The notes beneath the pieces are model-generated. The model worked only from the letters and a program-made list of their open reading frames with translations. It had not been told where the DNA came from and made no database searches. Both the position numbers and the translations under genes were made by a program. Below are positions 51,467-58,776 of a stretch of 64,000 nucleotides of DNA, piece after piece. The stretch comes from Longispora albida DSM 44784 (lineage in GTDB: Bacteria; Actinomycetota; Actinomycetes; Mycobacteriales; Micromonosporaceae). Each line of letters starts with the position of its first letter. The first letter of the stretch is position 1. The stretch is from the NCBI RefSeq assembly GCF_000379825.1, contig NZ_KB903814.1, positions 601,145-665,144 of the forward strand, given 5' to 3'.

Positions 51467-51632
51467 CACTAGGCCTCACGTCATATCGCAGCATCTTTGC
51501 AAGGCGCACGGCTAGTTCCATTGTTAGCGGCGGAGCCCTTTTCACGATTCGCTCAATCGCTTCATCAATATCTTTATCTCGTTCTGAGTTCTGTTCCTCC
51601 TTTGAGTTCGGGTCAGGAACCGCACCATTCAA
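51462..51632 (-). CDS. small helical protein of the element, 56 residues
   Basis: This gene is too short for usual ORF cut-offs. It starts with TTG at 51632, preceded by GGAGGTGAT, a near-perfect anti-16S match. It encodes a highly charged helix (EEQNSERDKDIDEAIERIV) followed by KRAPPLTMELAVRLAKMLRY. An in-frame TAG lies just upstream, so TTG is the only start. It is the last gene of the leftward translocase operon. The AxxRIVxxAPPL pattern resembles short uncharacterised actinobacterial ORFs. Function unknown. Confidence 0.6.
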   Translation of the reverse strand: MNGAVPDPNSKEEQNSERDKDIDEAIERIVKRAPPLTMELAVRLAKMLRYDVRPSD

Positions 51633-51667
51633 GCTCTATATCACCTCCCCTCCCACAGGATGTGACG

Positions 51668-51759
51668 CTGTGTGATCGTCCGGGGTTCGTCCGTCCGTCC
51701 GCGCGTGGCTCCTACGCGCGCAGGCGTGCGCGGACGGGCGGACGCGGACGATCACACAG
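51668..51759. repeat. long interrupted hairpin downstream of the translocase gene
   Basis: Outer arms of 15 bp (51668-51682 / 51745-51759, CTGTGTGATCGTCCG and complement) enclose inner arms of 16 bp (51689-51704 / 51728-51743, one mismatch) with a GTCC-rich core. It ends 8 bp after the translocase stop. It may be a terminator or a cis-acting transfer locus. Confidence 0.7.
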
Positions 51760-51767
51760 TGCCGGCG

Positions 51768-53555
51768 CTACCTGGTAGCGTCCTTGGCTTTCCAGTAGCC
51801 GCGTGCTGTCCGCTCGGCGCGGCCGGCTTGGGCGTGTTCCTGTAGCCGGTCATAGACCCACGTGCGGCCTTTCCGGGTGATGTCCATGAGGTCGCCTACG
51901 GAGATGCCGATCGGTGGCGCGGCCTGTAGAGCGGCCCAAAGTGTTTCTTCGGGTGTCCGGTTTCCGGCCGGCTTGCGCTGTCCGGGGATAGCCGGCCTGG
52001 TTTCCTTCCTCCTTTCCTCGGTGCCGGAGACTGTGATGGCCGGCCGGTGGTTTTCGTTGGCGGCAACAACTCGTTTCACATCGTCGTCTGTGGTGAGGGT
52101 TGCGCGTGCCCTTTTCGGGTGCCGGTGTTCCGGGCTGGAAAGCAGGAACTTCCCGGCGGCGTCGAGGGTGTGAAGGTGCCAGCCGTTTTTGACCATCCCC
52201 TGAGACAGGATCAGATCCCCGTCACCTTTTTCGACTACTCGCAGCCCTAGGCGGATATCCATCTGAGAGCGGATAGCGGAGCGGCCCATAGCCTTTTGCG
52301 TCGGCCGCTGAGTCGCAATCAGGAAATTGACGGCGACCGCCCGGCCGAGCCTTGCGATAGAGTCCGCGATCGGCATTGCTTCCTCTGGCAATTCCGCGAA
52401 CTCGTCAATGACGATGACCAGTGCGGGGTTTTCCGGAGTGGGGTTCCACACCCGTTCGCCTCGCTCAGCCAGCGTCCGCGCCCGGTCGTGCAGGACCGAG
52501 AATGCGTCCTGTAGCAGCGGCAGGACTTGCTGCGGGTTGGTCGCCAGCCGGTCAAGGCACGGAAGCCAGGGGCCTAGCTCCATTCCTCCTTTCAGGTCGA
52601 TACCCCAGACAGCGCAATCGGGTGAGCTGACGAGGTGGGCAAGAATGGTGTTCAGGACACCCGACTTGCCCGACCCGATGACGCCACCGACTAGCGCGTT
52701 ACGGCGGAGCATGGAAACGCTCACCGCGTCCCCGTCCTCATACACGCCCAGCGGAACGGGTTTCGTGATGGACGCTGAGCCTGCCGGAATCGGGGTGTAG
52801 GTGATCGGCTCTGCGTGCGGATCGGTTTCGATCACGCGCACGGTGACTTTATCGGCGCGTTCAGGGTCGATCTCGACTCGGATGGCTCCGGGCCGGGTTG
52901 CTAGTTCCGACTCGATAGACGGGATAGCCGCGATGACATTCTGTGCCGTCTGCCCGCGCTTGAGACCAAGACGGAATGTGTAACCCCAACGTCCGACAAT
53001 CGCGGATTGAATGTAGGAGCCGGAAAGTCCCACGGCGTCGGCGACGTGGGGCCATGCGGCCAGCGACCTTTCCACCCTCACCTTGGCGCGCCGCCGGTGG
53101 TGTGCCCACCAGGGCGCGCCGAGCACCACCAGGCCCACGAGCCAGAGCAGCGGGAGGGGCGGGGCCATTGACCCCATACCCGCTGCGGCGGCTAGCCAGC
53201 CCGCGGTGGCCCCGGCGGCGCCGGTCGCATAGGCCCGTTCGGCTGGGCGGTCCAGAGCGGCCCACCGTCGCATGTGGCCTACCCACCGAGGGAGTACCCC
53301 CAGAACGGCCGTCAGAGTGACGCTGAGGGCCGTTAGCCACGGCCACCAAGCCTGGTGTGCGGCGTGCAGCCACACACCCGTCAGGAAGACCACGATGGCG
53401 GCCCAGATCGGGGCCAGCTCCGAGCGGTAGCGGTACATGGCGCGGAATACCGCGCCGATCAACGCGAATACTGTGCCGCCCTCATGGGTGATCAGGTAGA
53501 GCGGCTGCGGATCGTGCCGCCCGAAACGGCGGCCCCGGTTGCGCCGCCGCATCAT
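51768..53555 (-). CDS. FtsK/SpoIIIE-type DNA translocase, TraB-like
   Basis: This 595-residue protein would pump double-stranded DNA during mycelial transfer of the element. Two to four transmembrane segments lie at about 48-90 and 115-150. The motor has Walker A GGVIGSGKSG (290-299), Walker B LVIVIDEFAELP (Asp384, Glu385) and the FtsK signature IATQRPTQKAMGRSAIRSQMDIRLGLRV near 415-440. The C-terminal 60 residues form a winged helix (ISVGDLMDITRKGRTWVYDRLQEH), the place where TraB proteins read their transfer repeats. The start overlaps the preceding small gene by 4 bp. Confidence 0.9.
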   Translation of the reverse strand: MMRRRNRGRRFGRHDPQPLYLITHEGGTVFALIGAVFRAMYRYRSELAPIWAAIVVFLTGVWLHAAHQAWWPWLTALSVTLTAVLGVLPRWVGHMRRWAALDRPAERAYATGAAGATAGWLAAAAGMGSMAPPLPLLWLVGLVVLGAPWWAHHRRRAKVRVERSLAAWPHVADAVGLSGSYIQSAIVGRWGYTFRLGLKRGQTAQNVIAAIPSIESELATRPGAIRVEIDPERADKVTVRVIETDPHAEPITYTPIPAGSASITKPVPLGVYEDGDAVSVSMLRRNALVGGVIGSGKSGVLNTILAHLVSSPDCAVWGIDLKGGMELGPWLPCLDRLATNPQQVLPLLQDAFSVLHDRARTLAERGERVWNPTPENPALVIVIDEFAELPEEAMPIADSIARLGRAVAVNFLIATQRPTQKAMGRSAIRSQMDIRLGLRVVEKGDGDLILSQGMVKNGWHLHTLDAAGKFLLSSPEHRHPKRARATLTTDDDVKRVVAANENHRPAITVSGTEERRKETRPAIPGQRKPAGNRTPEETLWAALQAAPPIGISVGDLMDITRKGRTWVYDRLQEHAQAGRAERTARGYWKAKDATR

Positions 53556-53851
53556 GAGCGGCCCCGGCGATGGGCATTCAGGGGGTGTCCCGGCGGCAGT
53601 GCCGGGAGTTCATCCAAGAGATACGACCAAGGGTCGTCTTCGCCTTCCGCGTCCGCCATCAGGGCGGCCCGTGCGGCAGCGATCAGGTTAGCGTGACGCA
53701 ATTGCCAGTCACGCAGGTCATCCTCTAGCAGGGACAGCGCGCGGTATACCTCGCTGAGTTCGGTGGTCCGTGCGTCGATGATGTCCGTCAGTTCATCGAC
53801 CTTGTTGCGCAACTCCTGTTCTGCCCGGTACTGCCTGCTGCTGTTCGTCAG
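53552..53851 (-). CDS. small coiled-coil protein upstream of the translocase, possible CTG start
   Basis: The protein is helical and rich in heptads (RNKVDELTDIIDARTTELSEVYRALSLLEDDLRDWQLRHANLIAAARAAL), with a Pro-rich C terminus. The nearest standard start is TTG 53812, with only a GGAG directly abutting it. The frame continues upstream with fitting sequence (TNSSRQYRAEQE). A CTG at 53851 lies six bases after GGAGGTGA. I therefore propose CTG as the start (99 residues); if TTG is used the protein has 86. It overlaps the translocase gene by 4 bp and is probably an accessory transfer factor. Confidence 0.6.
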   Translation of the reverse strand: MTNSSRQYRAEQELRNKVDELTDIIDARTTELSEVYRALSLLEDDLRDWQLRHANLIAAARAALMADAEGEDDPWSYLLDELPALPPGHPLNAHRRGRS

Positions 53852-53956
53852 AGCGCATCACCTCCAAAAGTTAGACAGTCCTCCGCATCGATTCGATGGC
53901 AGTCATTGGCGTTTCCTTCCCACCCGGCAGTCCGGGCGCATGGAACGGGATTGCGG

Positions 53957-54145
53957 TTACGAGATGGACCCTGCGACCGTGTCGACCAAGTCCACAATGG
54001 CCGTCCCGATCGGGGTTCCAGCCAGAGACAGGCCGAAGATGGTTGCAACGGTGGCGTGCCAGACCTTGTGGCCGTCCTTAGCGACGGTGAGCCACATCAA
54101 GAGCCCGAACACGAGCGTCACGGAGATTGCTACCTCAGTCTTCAT
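53957..54145 (-). CDS. small membrane protein of the element, 62 residues
   Basis: The protein has two hydrophobic helices (about residues 6-22 and 32-57: VAISVTLVFGLLMWLTV and TVATIFGLSLAGTPIGTAIVDLV) separated by a short polar turn (AKDGHKVWHA). A GGAAGG lies nine bases before ATG 54145. Small two-helix membrane proteins are usual in the transfer and spread regions of actinomycete elements, and its place in the translocase operon fits that. No more specific assignment is possible. Confidence 0.65.
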   Translation of the reverse strand: MKTEVAISVTLVFGLLMWLTVAKDGHKVWHATVATIFGLSLAGTPIGTAIVDLVDTVAGSIS

Positions 54146-54225
54146 GCATGCACCTTCCTTTCTGGTGTCGATAGATTTGCCTTTCTCGAATTTGGTTGTT
54201 TGTCAGGTCCGGCTTGGCCGGTGTT

Positions 54226-54381
54226 CTACATCAGGTCCGAGCGGTCTCCGGCCGGCCGGCACGACTTACGCCGCATCCACCGCGACCGGGCCGAGCACTT
54301 CACGCACCGGACGCGGCCGGTCTCCGCCGTCGCCCCGCACTCGCAACCCCTAACGGACTCGTGCATCTTGTGAGTTTCCAT
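54226..54381 (-). CDS. 51-residue zinc-ribbon protein of the element
   Basis: This gene is also too short for routine ORF tracks. ATG 54381 is preceded by GGGGAGGGTGA. The product has a CEC...CVKC...C pattern (RGCECGATAETGRVRCVKC then RRKSC) and many basic residues, as expected of a small zinc ribbon that binds nucleic acid or a partner. It is the first gene of the leftward operon that leads to the translocase. Confidence 0.6.
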   Translation of the reverse strand: METHKMHESVRGCECGATAETGRVRCVKCSARSRWMRRKSCRPAGDRSDLM

Positions 54382-54516
54382 CGTGAATCACCCTCCCCAA
54401 ATCGTTGACTTGTTCCCTGAACCTGGTACCTCCCGGCACGCCACGTGTACTCACAATTACCGACTTGCACAGCGCGTAGCCCCCGGTACCATCGGTACCG
54501 AGGGTTCGCGCCCTCA

Positions 54517-54562
54517 GGCCACCCCGCCCTAAATCTTGTTCAGGGACAGGGGCGGGGTGGCC
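54517..54562. repeat. 13-bp perfect inverted repeat (hairpin)
   Basis: Arms GGCCACCCCGCCC (54517-54529) and its exact complement (54550-54562) with a 20-base loop. Confidence 0.75.
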
Positions 54563-54884
54563 CCTCAGTCTGCTAAGCCAAATGGCTTCCTTCCGCACAT
54601 CGGAAAACGTCTCTGTGTTCGGGGAACCCCGCCCTTCTGACCTGACAGGGTTCCCCTTCCGTGCCCCGGGCCGGTCAAGGCCGGGACACCCCGCGCGCCG
54701 TCTGCACGTGCAGCTAGCCGGCGCTTACTGCCCGGCTAGCCGCGTCACGAGAATGGGCGGTAGCCGTCTTGCTTGCCTTGCTGCACACAAGGCCCTATCA
54801 GCGGCGGGTGTTTTGCTGGCACCACCCGACAACCAACCCGCCGCCATCCATCTCCCGCCGCACATGCCGGGAGACATCTTGGGC

Positions 54885-54929
54885 GGGGTACCCCCTTTCG
54901 GTGGTTGCGCCCGTGAGCGGGGGTACCCC
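54885..54929. repeat. 11-bp perfect inverted repeat (GGGGTACCCCC)
   Basis: Arms at 54885-54895 and 54919-54929. Each arm is itself nearly palindromic, so hairpins could form in several registers. Confidence 0.75.
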
Positions 54930-54987
54930 CGTGCGGCCCTTGCCCACCGCACGCTTCCGGCCCCTTGGTTGGGTGTGGGCCGGGAAT

Positions 54988-55050
54988 GCACTAGCCGGAG
55001 CGGGAAACAGCGGAGTCTGTGAGTTCCGTTTCCCGCCGCACAGCTAGTGC
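54988..55050. repeat. nested inverted repeats
   Basis: Outer arms GCACTAGC / GCTAGTGC (54988-54995, 55043-55050) and inner arms GCGGGAAAC / GTTTCCCGC (55000-55008, 55028-55036). Confidence 0.7.
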
Positions 55051-55053
55051 GCT

Positions 55054-55097
55054 CCGGGAATGCCGCCGTCAGCTGACAGCCCCAGCGGCATTCCCGG
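55054..55097. repeat. 13-bp perfect inverted repeat (hairpin)
   Basis: Arms CCGGGAATGCCGC (55054-55066) and exact complement (55085-55097) with an 18-base loop. It ends 4 bp before the stop of the last WPC gene and may be its terminator. Confidence 0.75.
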
Positions 55098-55101
55098 AAA
55101 C

Positions 55102-55326
55102 CTAGATTTCGAGCGTCCGCGTCGCGCTACACGCTTTATCGGCCTGCTGTCGCGCCGCACACGGCCATACCACCGAATGCCCGTTCTCTAAGCACCCGAA
55201 GCACAAACCCTTCTTGCCCGGGAGCCTTCTGTGGAGACTGCTCATGCTCTGGGGCGAGAGAGTCGCCTTGACGAACGACTCCCAGTCCGCCACGTCCTTA
55301 GCTGAACGCTCCGGGAAGCTAGACAT
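55102..55326 (-). CDS. small Cys-rich protein with one CxGC...WPC module (74 residues)
   Basis: The N-terminal half is helical (MSSFPERSAKDVADWESFVKAT). The C-terminal half carries the module CFGCLENGHSVVWPC near residues 46-60, then AARQQADKAC. The CxGC plus WPC cysteines could bind one zinc. ATG 55326 overlaps the preceding gene by 8 bp, so it is translationally coupled. I do not recognise the family. Related modules occur in the next genes upstream. Confidence 0.65.
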   Translation of the reverse strand: MSSFPERSAKDVADWESFVKATLSPQSMSSLHRRLPGKKGLCFGCLENGHSVVWPCAARQQADKACSATRTLEI

Positions 55327-55501
55327 TGCCCCACCACACGCGGCAATAGCCCCGCTTGACGTCGTCGCGGCCAAGCCACTCAGCGAACTTCGTTTCGGCC
55401 GTTTTCCTGTCGGCGTACACGATCTCGGCAAGCGGCCGGCCCATCGTCCCGAACTTCCCGGGTTCGATGGCGGCCAAGACGACCCGCCACTGAGGCATCA
55501 T
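55319..55501 (-). CDS. small protein of the WPC operon, 60 residues
   Basis: This short protein (starting MMPQWRVVLAAIEPGKFG, ending CRVWWGNV) has a predicted beta-alpha-beta character and no WPC module. ATG 55501 or 55498 overlaps the preceding gene's stop (ATGATGA), and its own stop overlaps the next start by 8 bp. The tight overlaps on both sides are the main evidence that it is expressed. Function unknown. Confidence 0.6.
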   Translation of the reverse strand: MMPQWRVVLAAIEPGKFGTMGRPLAEIVYADRKTAETKFAEWLGRDDVKRGYCRVWWGNV

Positions 55502-55857
55502 GACAGCCCCCTTTCCGTAAGCCACTCCACCGCCTTGTTGTAGGAGGGGCACGGCCACGGGCGCTCGCCGTTCTTCCAGCAGTCGTAACAGCCGACGCAG
55601 TTCCCGGTCATCTCGCCCCAGCCCTCGGGGAACTTTTTGAGGTGCAGGTCGCGGATAGCCCGTGCGATGTGCTCCGAATCGATCTGGTTGCGGGAGATGC
55701 AATTCAGGAACTCGTTCGCTTCCTGAAAGCGCAGGCACGGCCAGACAATCTCCCCGCCGTGCTCTTTCCTGCAACCGCCGCACAACTCGCCCTCACCCTT
55801 GCGAGGCTGCTTGTGCTTCGAGGCTTGGTCATGCGCTTCGTCCACGGTCTGGACCAC
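55498..55857 (-). CDS. Cys-rich protein with two CxGC...WPC modules (119 residues)
   Basis: The first module is CGGCRKEHGGEIVWPC (about residues 30-45) followed by LRFQEANEFL. The second is CVGCYDCWKNGERPWPC (about 84-100) followed by PSYNKAVEWL. Each module thus ends in a short helix with a conserved Ala. GTG 55857 is chosen because GGAGGGAGG lies nine bases upstream; the frame is open to 55974, but that part overlaps the next WPC gene. Two zinc sites are plausible. Confidence 0.65.
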   Translation of the reverse strand: MVQTVDEAHDQASKHKQPRKGEGELCGGCRKEHGGEIVWPCLRFQEANEFLNCISRNQIDSEHIARAIRDLHLKKFPEGWGEMTGNCVGCYDCWKNGERPWPCPSYNKAVEWLTERGLS

Positions 55858-55859
55858 CG

Positions 55860-56069
55860 CTAACCACCTCCCTCCCACAACCCGTGTTCCACAAGGAACT
55901 GACGTGCTTCCGAATACCGGTCGCACGGCCAGCGGCACAGCGAGCGATCCAAGTCCCAGCAACCCATGCAGCAACCGCGCCGGCTTTCAGCGCCGTCCGT
56001 GATCTGGGTGTGAGACTCAATCACCGTCCGGGCCGAATCCGCCGAACCGATCTTGTACACCGCGACCAC
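55860..56069 (-). CDS. Cys-rich protein with one CxGC...WPC module (69 residues)
   Basis: The module CMGCWDLDRSLCRWPC (about residues 34-49) is followed by DRYSEARQFLVEHGLWEGGG. The C-terminal WEGGG codons double as ribosome-binding site for the next gene. It is the first gene of the leftward WPC operon. The start may be GTG 56069, with AGGAGG close by, or a GTG three codons later. Confidence 0.62.
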   Translation of the reverse strand: MVAVYKIGSADSARTVIESHTQITDGAESRRGCCMGCWDLDRSLCRWPCDRYSEARQFLVEHGLWEGGG

Positions 56070-56210
56070 CTCCCTCCTGAGTCGGCGAGCCTCCCCGCTA
56101 GGGGTGGAACCTGACCGTCCAAGTTGACCGGTGTGGCCTTCCTGATCAGCAGAGCCGCTAGCGGGAAGCGCTCTGGGTCAAGACTGCGGGGTACGCTGGA
56201 CCCTCGGTAG

Positions 56211-56248
56211 GTTGCGCAAGTTGCCGGATGTTTTGGCAACCCCGCAAC
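56211..56248. promoter_or_regulatory. double inverted repeat upstream of the XRE/TPR gene
   Basis: GTTGC-gcaa-GTTGCC (56211-56225) is mirrored by GGCAAC-ccc-GCAAC (56235-56248) about a centre at 56230. It lies between the divergent WPC operon and the XRE/TPR gene and is a likely operator for that regulator. Confidence 0.6.
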
Positions 56249-56290
56249 CCCCTGCCGAACAGCCAGAAGCGTGGCAGCGTACGGGTGGTG

Positions 56291-57535
56291 ATGACCTTGG
56301 GAGCCTTTGACGAGCTACTGCGGAGCCTGCTCCGCGACCGTGGCTGGTCTCAGAACCGCCTTGCGGCGGTAGTCGTGATCGACAAAGGGGCTGTCTCTAG
56401 GTACGTCCGTGGGGTGCGCGCACCGAGCGAAGATTTTGCGGTCCGATGTGATCAAGCCCTGTCTGCTCACGGCGAACTCCTTGCTGCCCTGCATGCCGAT
56501 CGCGCTCGCTCGCGAGGGTTAAGCAATTCCGATAGCCCAACCCAGATTCCCATCTGGGCCAACGGTCGATTTGCATATGTAGACATTGTGCCACCTAGTG
56601 AGTCAGTGAATGACTTGGTGGACGGGCGGCGGGTGGCAATCCTTAACCCCATCGAGCACTTCAGCAGAAGTCGCAAGTTGTTAGCGGAGTCGGACAACAT
56701 GTTTGGTCCGAGGCGGCTAGTGCCTATTGCGCTGGATCAAGTCAATCTCATACAGGCTACTCGTCGCGAGTTTCGCAATGGCCAGCCGGAGTCCTGGTTC
56801 AGGATGCAGGCTGAATTTGCGGATTTGCTCGGCTGGTTCCATCAGGACATGGACGATGTCGTAAGCGCTGAATTCTGGCTGGGTAAGGCGCTCCAGTGGG
56901 CGAATATCTCAGGCGATACTGACTCGATTGCGTTCATTCTCGCTCGCATGAGTCAGCTAGCTGGAGATATGAAAGACGGCGAAGCGGCGGTAGGGTTTGC
57001 TAAGTCTGCACTTAAGGTTGCAAAGCATAACCCTCGACTCTCGGCTATCGCCGCAACCTATGGTGCATACGGGTATGCGCTGGATGGCGACTCGCACTCG
57101 TCGGAGAGAGCGTATGATGCTGCACAGAATTTCCTTGCCGTGGCATCGGCGGATGATGAGTGTCCGTGGGGCGAGTTTTTCGATGACGCCTATATCAGGG
57201 TTCACCGCGCGCAAAGTCGGCTGTTGATTGGTCAGCATAAGCAGGCGGTTGACGATTACGGCACCGTACTGGGAGTTCTGGCGAGTGACTATCGTCGTGA
57301 TCAAGGTGTCTACCTTGCACGCGGCGCATTGGCCTATGCGGCAAGTAGGGAACTCGAAAAAGCTGCAACCTTTGGCCTGCAAGCATTATCGATTGGGGCA
57401 GACACGGGATCGCGGCGTACGCTTGGGCAGCTTGTTGAACTGTATCAATTGCTCAAACCTATAGAAGGAAATCCACAAGTCCAGCAGTTTTTTGAAGCTA
57501 TGGCTTCGGTTCTGAAGACACGGGAGACACGGTGA
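56291..57535 (+). CDS. XRE-family regulator with C-terminal TPR-like domain
   Basis: This protein of 414 residues has an HTH at about 5-55 (FDELLRSLLRDRGWSQNRLAAVVVIDKGAVSRYVRGVRAPSED). A long helical TPR-like region follows (SWFRMQAEFADLLGWFHQDMDDVVSAEFWLGKALQWANISGD, YLARGALAYAASRELEKAATFGLQAL). Regulators of this build often sense peptides or control mobile elements. ATG 56291 is used, although an ATG at 56228 in the same frame is possible. The gene overlaps the deaminase-like gene by 4 bp. Composition is among the most AT-rich in the window. Confidence 0.78.
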   Translation: MTLGAFDELLRSLLRDRGWSQNRLAAVVVIDKGAVSRYVRGVRAPSEDFAVRCDQALSAHGELLAALHADRARSRGLSNSDSPTQIPIWANGRFAYVDIVPPSESVNDLVDGRRVAILNPIEHFSRSRKLLAESDNMFGPRRLVPIALDQVNLIQATRREFRNGQPESWFRMQAEFADLLGWFHQDMDDVVSAEFWLGKALQWANISGDTDSIAFILARMSQLAGDMKDGEAAVGFAKSALKVAKHNPRLSAIAATYGAYGYALDGDSHSSERAYDAAQNFLAVASADDECPWGEFFDDAYIRVHRAQSRLLIGQHKQAVDDYGTVLGVLASDYRRDQGVYLARGALAYAASRELEKAATFGLQALSIGADTGSRRTLGQLVELYQLLKPIEGNPQVQQFFEAMASVLKTRETR

Positions 57536-58017
57536 GCACGGACGTAACCAGGGATGACAACTACTGGATGAGCATCGCCATCGAGGAAGCGGCACTCTGC
57601 CCGCCGGATGAGAAGGCGTACTCTGTCGGGGCCGTGATCGTGGGTGCCGACGGCAAAGAGATTTCGCGTGGTCATTCGCGCGAGTGGGGTCGCATGCATG
57701 CGGAAGAGGCGGCCCTAGCGAAGCTCGATCCGGAGATGCATTTCGAGAGTCCCGATATTGCTGAATCGCTGAAGACGGCAACTATCTATTCGACTCTGGA
57801 GCCCTGCACAGAGCGAGCGTCCGGCCGTGCCGGTAGCTGCACGCACCTTATTCTGACTGCGGGAATCCCTCGCGTTGTAATCGCGTGGACTGAGCCTGAC
57901 CTTTTCGTCGCGAACTGCGTCGGTGTTGAAACGCTCCGCGCCGGCGGGGTGGAAGTCATCGAACTGCCCGAGTTCGAGGAGAAGGCTAGGGCAGCTAACG
58001 CCCACCTGAACGTGTAA
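57532..58017 (+). CDS. CMP/dCMP deaminase-fold zinc protein
   Basis: This 161-residue protein has the cytidine/deoxycytidylate deaminase fold. Zinc ligands are His in MHAEEAALA (residue about 44, with the catalytic Glu) and two Cys in the long loop LEPCTERASGRAGSC (about 87-98). That loop resembles RibD-type deaminases more than the PCxxC of dCMP deaminases. The start GTGA overlaps the regulator's stop, so the two form a unit. The substrate could be a nucleotide, a pterin-like base or a modified base. It may be cargo conferring a function on the host. Confidence 0.8.
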   Translation: MSTDVTRDDNYWMSIAIEEAALCPPDEKAYSVGAVIVGADGKEISRGHSREWGRMHAEEAALAKLDPEMHFESPDIAESLKTATIYSTLEPCTERASGRAGSCTHLILTAGIPRVVIAWTEPDLFVANCVGVETLRAGGVEVIELPEFEEKARAANAHLNV

Positions 58018-58029
58018 TTCGGCATTCAC

Positions 58030-58063
58030 GAAGATCCCCGTTAGGCAGCTAACGGGGATCTTC
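58030..58063. terminator. bidirectional hairpin terminator
   Basis: Perfect 14-bp arms GAAGATCCCCGTTA / TAACGGGGATCTTC (58030-58043, 58050-58063) with a 6-base loop, between the convergent deaminase and exported-protein genes. Confidence 0.85.
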
Positions 58064-58694
58064 AGTCGTCAGTGTTCTTTGTGTTTGGTGTGACGTTTTC
58101 TACACACCAGTCGCCATCATGGCTTTCGGTGGCAACGTCGGCCCAGCGAATTCCCTTGGTCATCACGCCATCAATTGACGCTGAGATGGTCACCATCATT
58201 GGGACGATGGCCGAGTCAGCGTCGATTTTCTTGGTAGCGTCGAACAGGGTCGAATAGCTGAATCTCGGATCTTCGCCCACCCTGGTTAGGCTTTTCAGGG
58301 CCGCAAGGCTTCGTGTTTGCGCAGCATCTGAGCAGGCGTAGAGCCTAGCGCCATCTGGATCTCGCTTGGCCATCATTCCGTATCCGATCACCCTATCCGC
58401 ATACTTGGACGCAGCCTCAAAGGGCGTCGCACAGCACGACGGCGGTACGGCTGCTCGAAAAGCCAATGTGGCCGGGAAAAGACATACCAAGCCAGCGAAA
58501 CCTAGCGCGGCAATTATCAACGCCCATTTTGGCGGCCGACGCTTCCTTTTCTGGCTTAGGTGCGGCAGGTTTGGAACGGCTTGTGACGCGGCTAGGGCGG
58601 GTACATCCGGCGACTCGACACGTTTGGGCAGGTCAGGCGCGGTTTCTGCGCCCGCCATAGGCCACAGTGGCCTGGTGTCCTCCTGATCCTCCAT
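58062..58694 (-). CDS. membrane-anchored exported protein of unknown function
   Basis: This 210-residue protein has a basic, proline-rich cytoplasmic stretch (QKRKRRPPK) and one transmembrane helix at about 63-82 (WALIIAALGFAGLVCLFPATLAF). An extracellular domain follows (FEAASKYADRVIGYGMMAKRDPDGARLYACSDAA to WCVENVTPN). That domain may have an NTF2-like fold, as do several conjugation and mce-associated proteins; this is only a resemblance. ATG 58694 has a G-rich leader. It is the last gene before attR and could serve in transfer or entry exclusion. Confidence 0.6.
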   Translation of the reverse strand: MEDQEDTRPLWPMAGAETAPDLPKRVESPDVPALAASQAVPNLPHLSQKRKRRPPKWALIIAALGFAGLVCLFPATLAFRAAVPPSCCATPFEAASKYADRVIGYGMMAKRDPDGARLYACSDAAQTRSLAALKSLTRVGEDPRFSYSTLFDATKKIDADSAIVPMMVTISASIDGVMTKGIRWADVATESHDGDWCVENVTPNTKNTDD

Positions 58695-58776
58695 CGTTCG
58701 CCCCCCCGGTCGTTGGTGGACGTTCGACGATACCCGCGAATGTGGATCAAGGCTAGGACCTGCGGAAACGTGCTCT

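Larger units (their letters stand above)
54382..55101. other. hairpin-rich noncoding region, candidate cis-acting locus
   Basis: I see no convincing gene here. The interval contains at least four long perfect inverted repeats, listed separately, plus the KpnI-like direct repeats CGGTACCATCGGTACCG near 54484-54500 and AGCTAGCCGG...CCGGCTAGC near 54712-54743. Such density suggests an origin of transfer or replication, or extensive RNA structure in the leader of the translocase operon. Confidence 0.5.

Noticed and set aside
51497..51778. 93-residue plus-strand frame beside the integrase
   Set aside because: It reads through the nested hairpin; the opposite strand has a small gene with a near-perfect ribosome site.
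54350..54598. 82-residue minus-strand frame overlapping the zinc-ribbon gene
   Set aside because: It runs over the promoter and a hairpin and overlaps the better supported zinc-ribbon gene in another frame.
54582..55022. 146-residue frame in the hairpin-rich region
   Set aside because: Its sequence follows the inverted repeats, has no fold-like pattern and no ribosome site; the region looks noncoding.
51768..57535. Replication initiator gene in the element
   Set aside because: None of the proteins shows a RepSA, prim-pol or rolling-circle motif. Absence by eye is not proof, so replication is left open.
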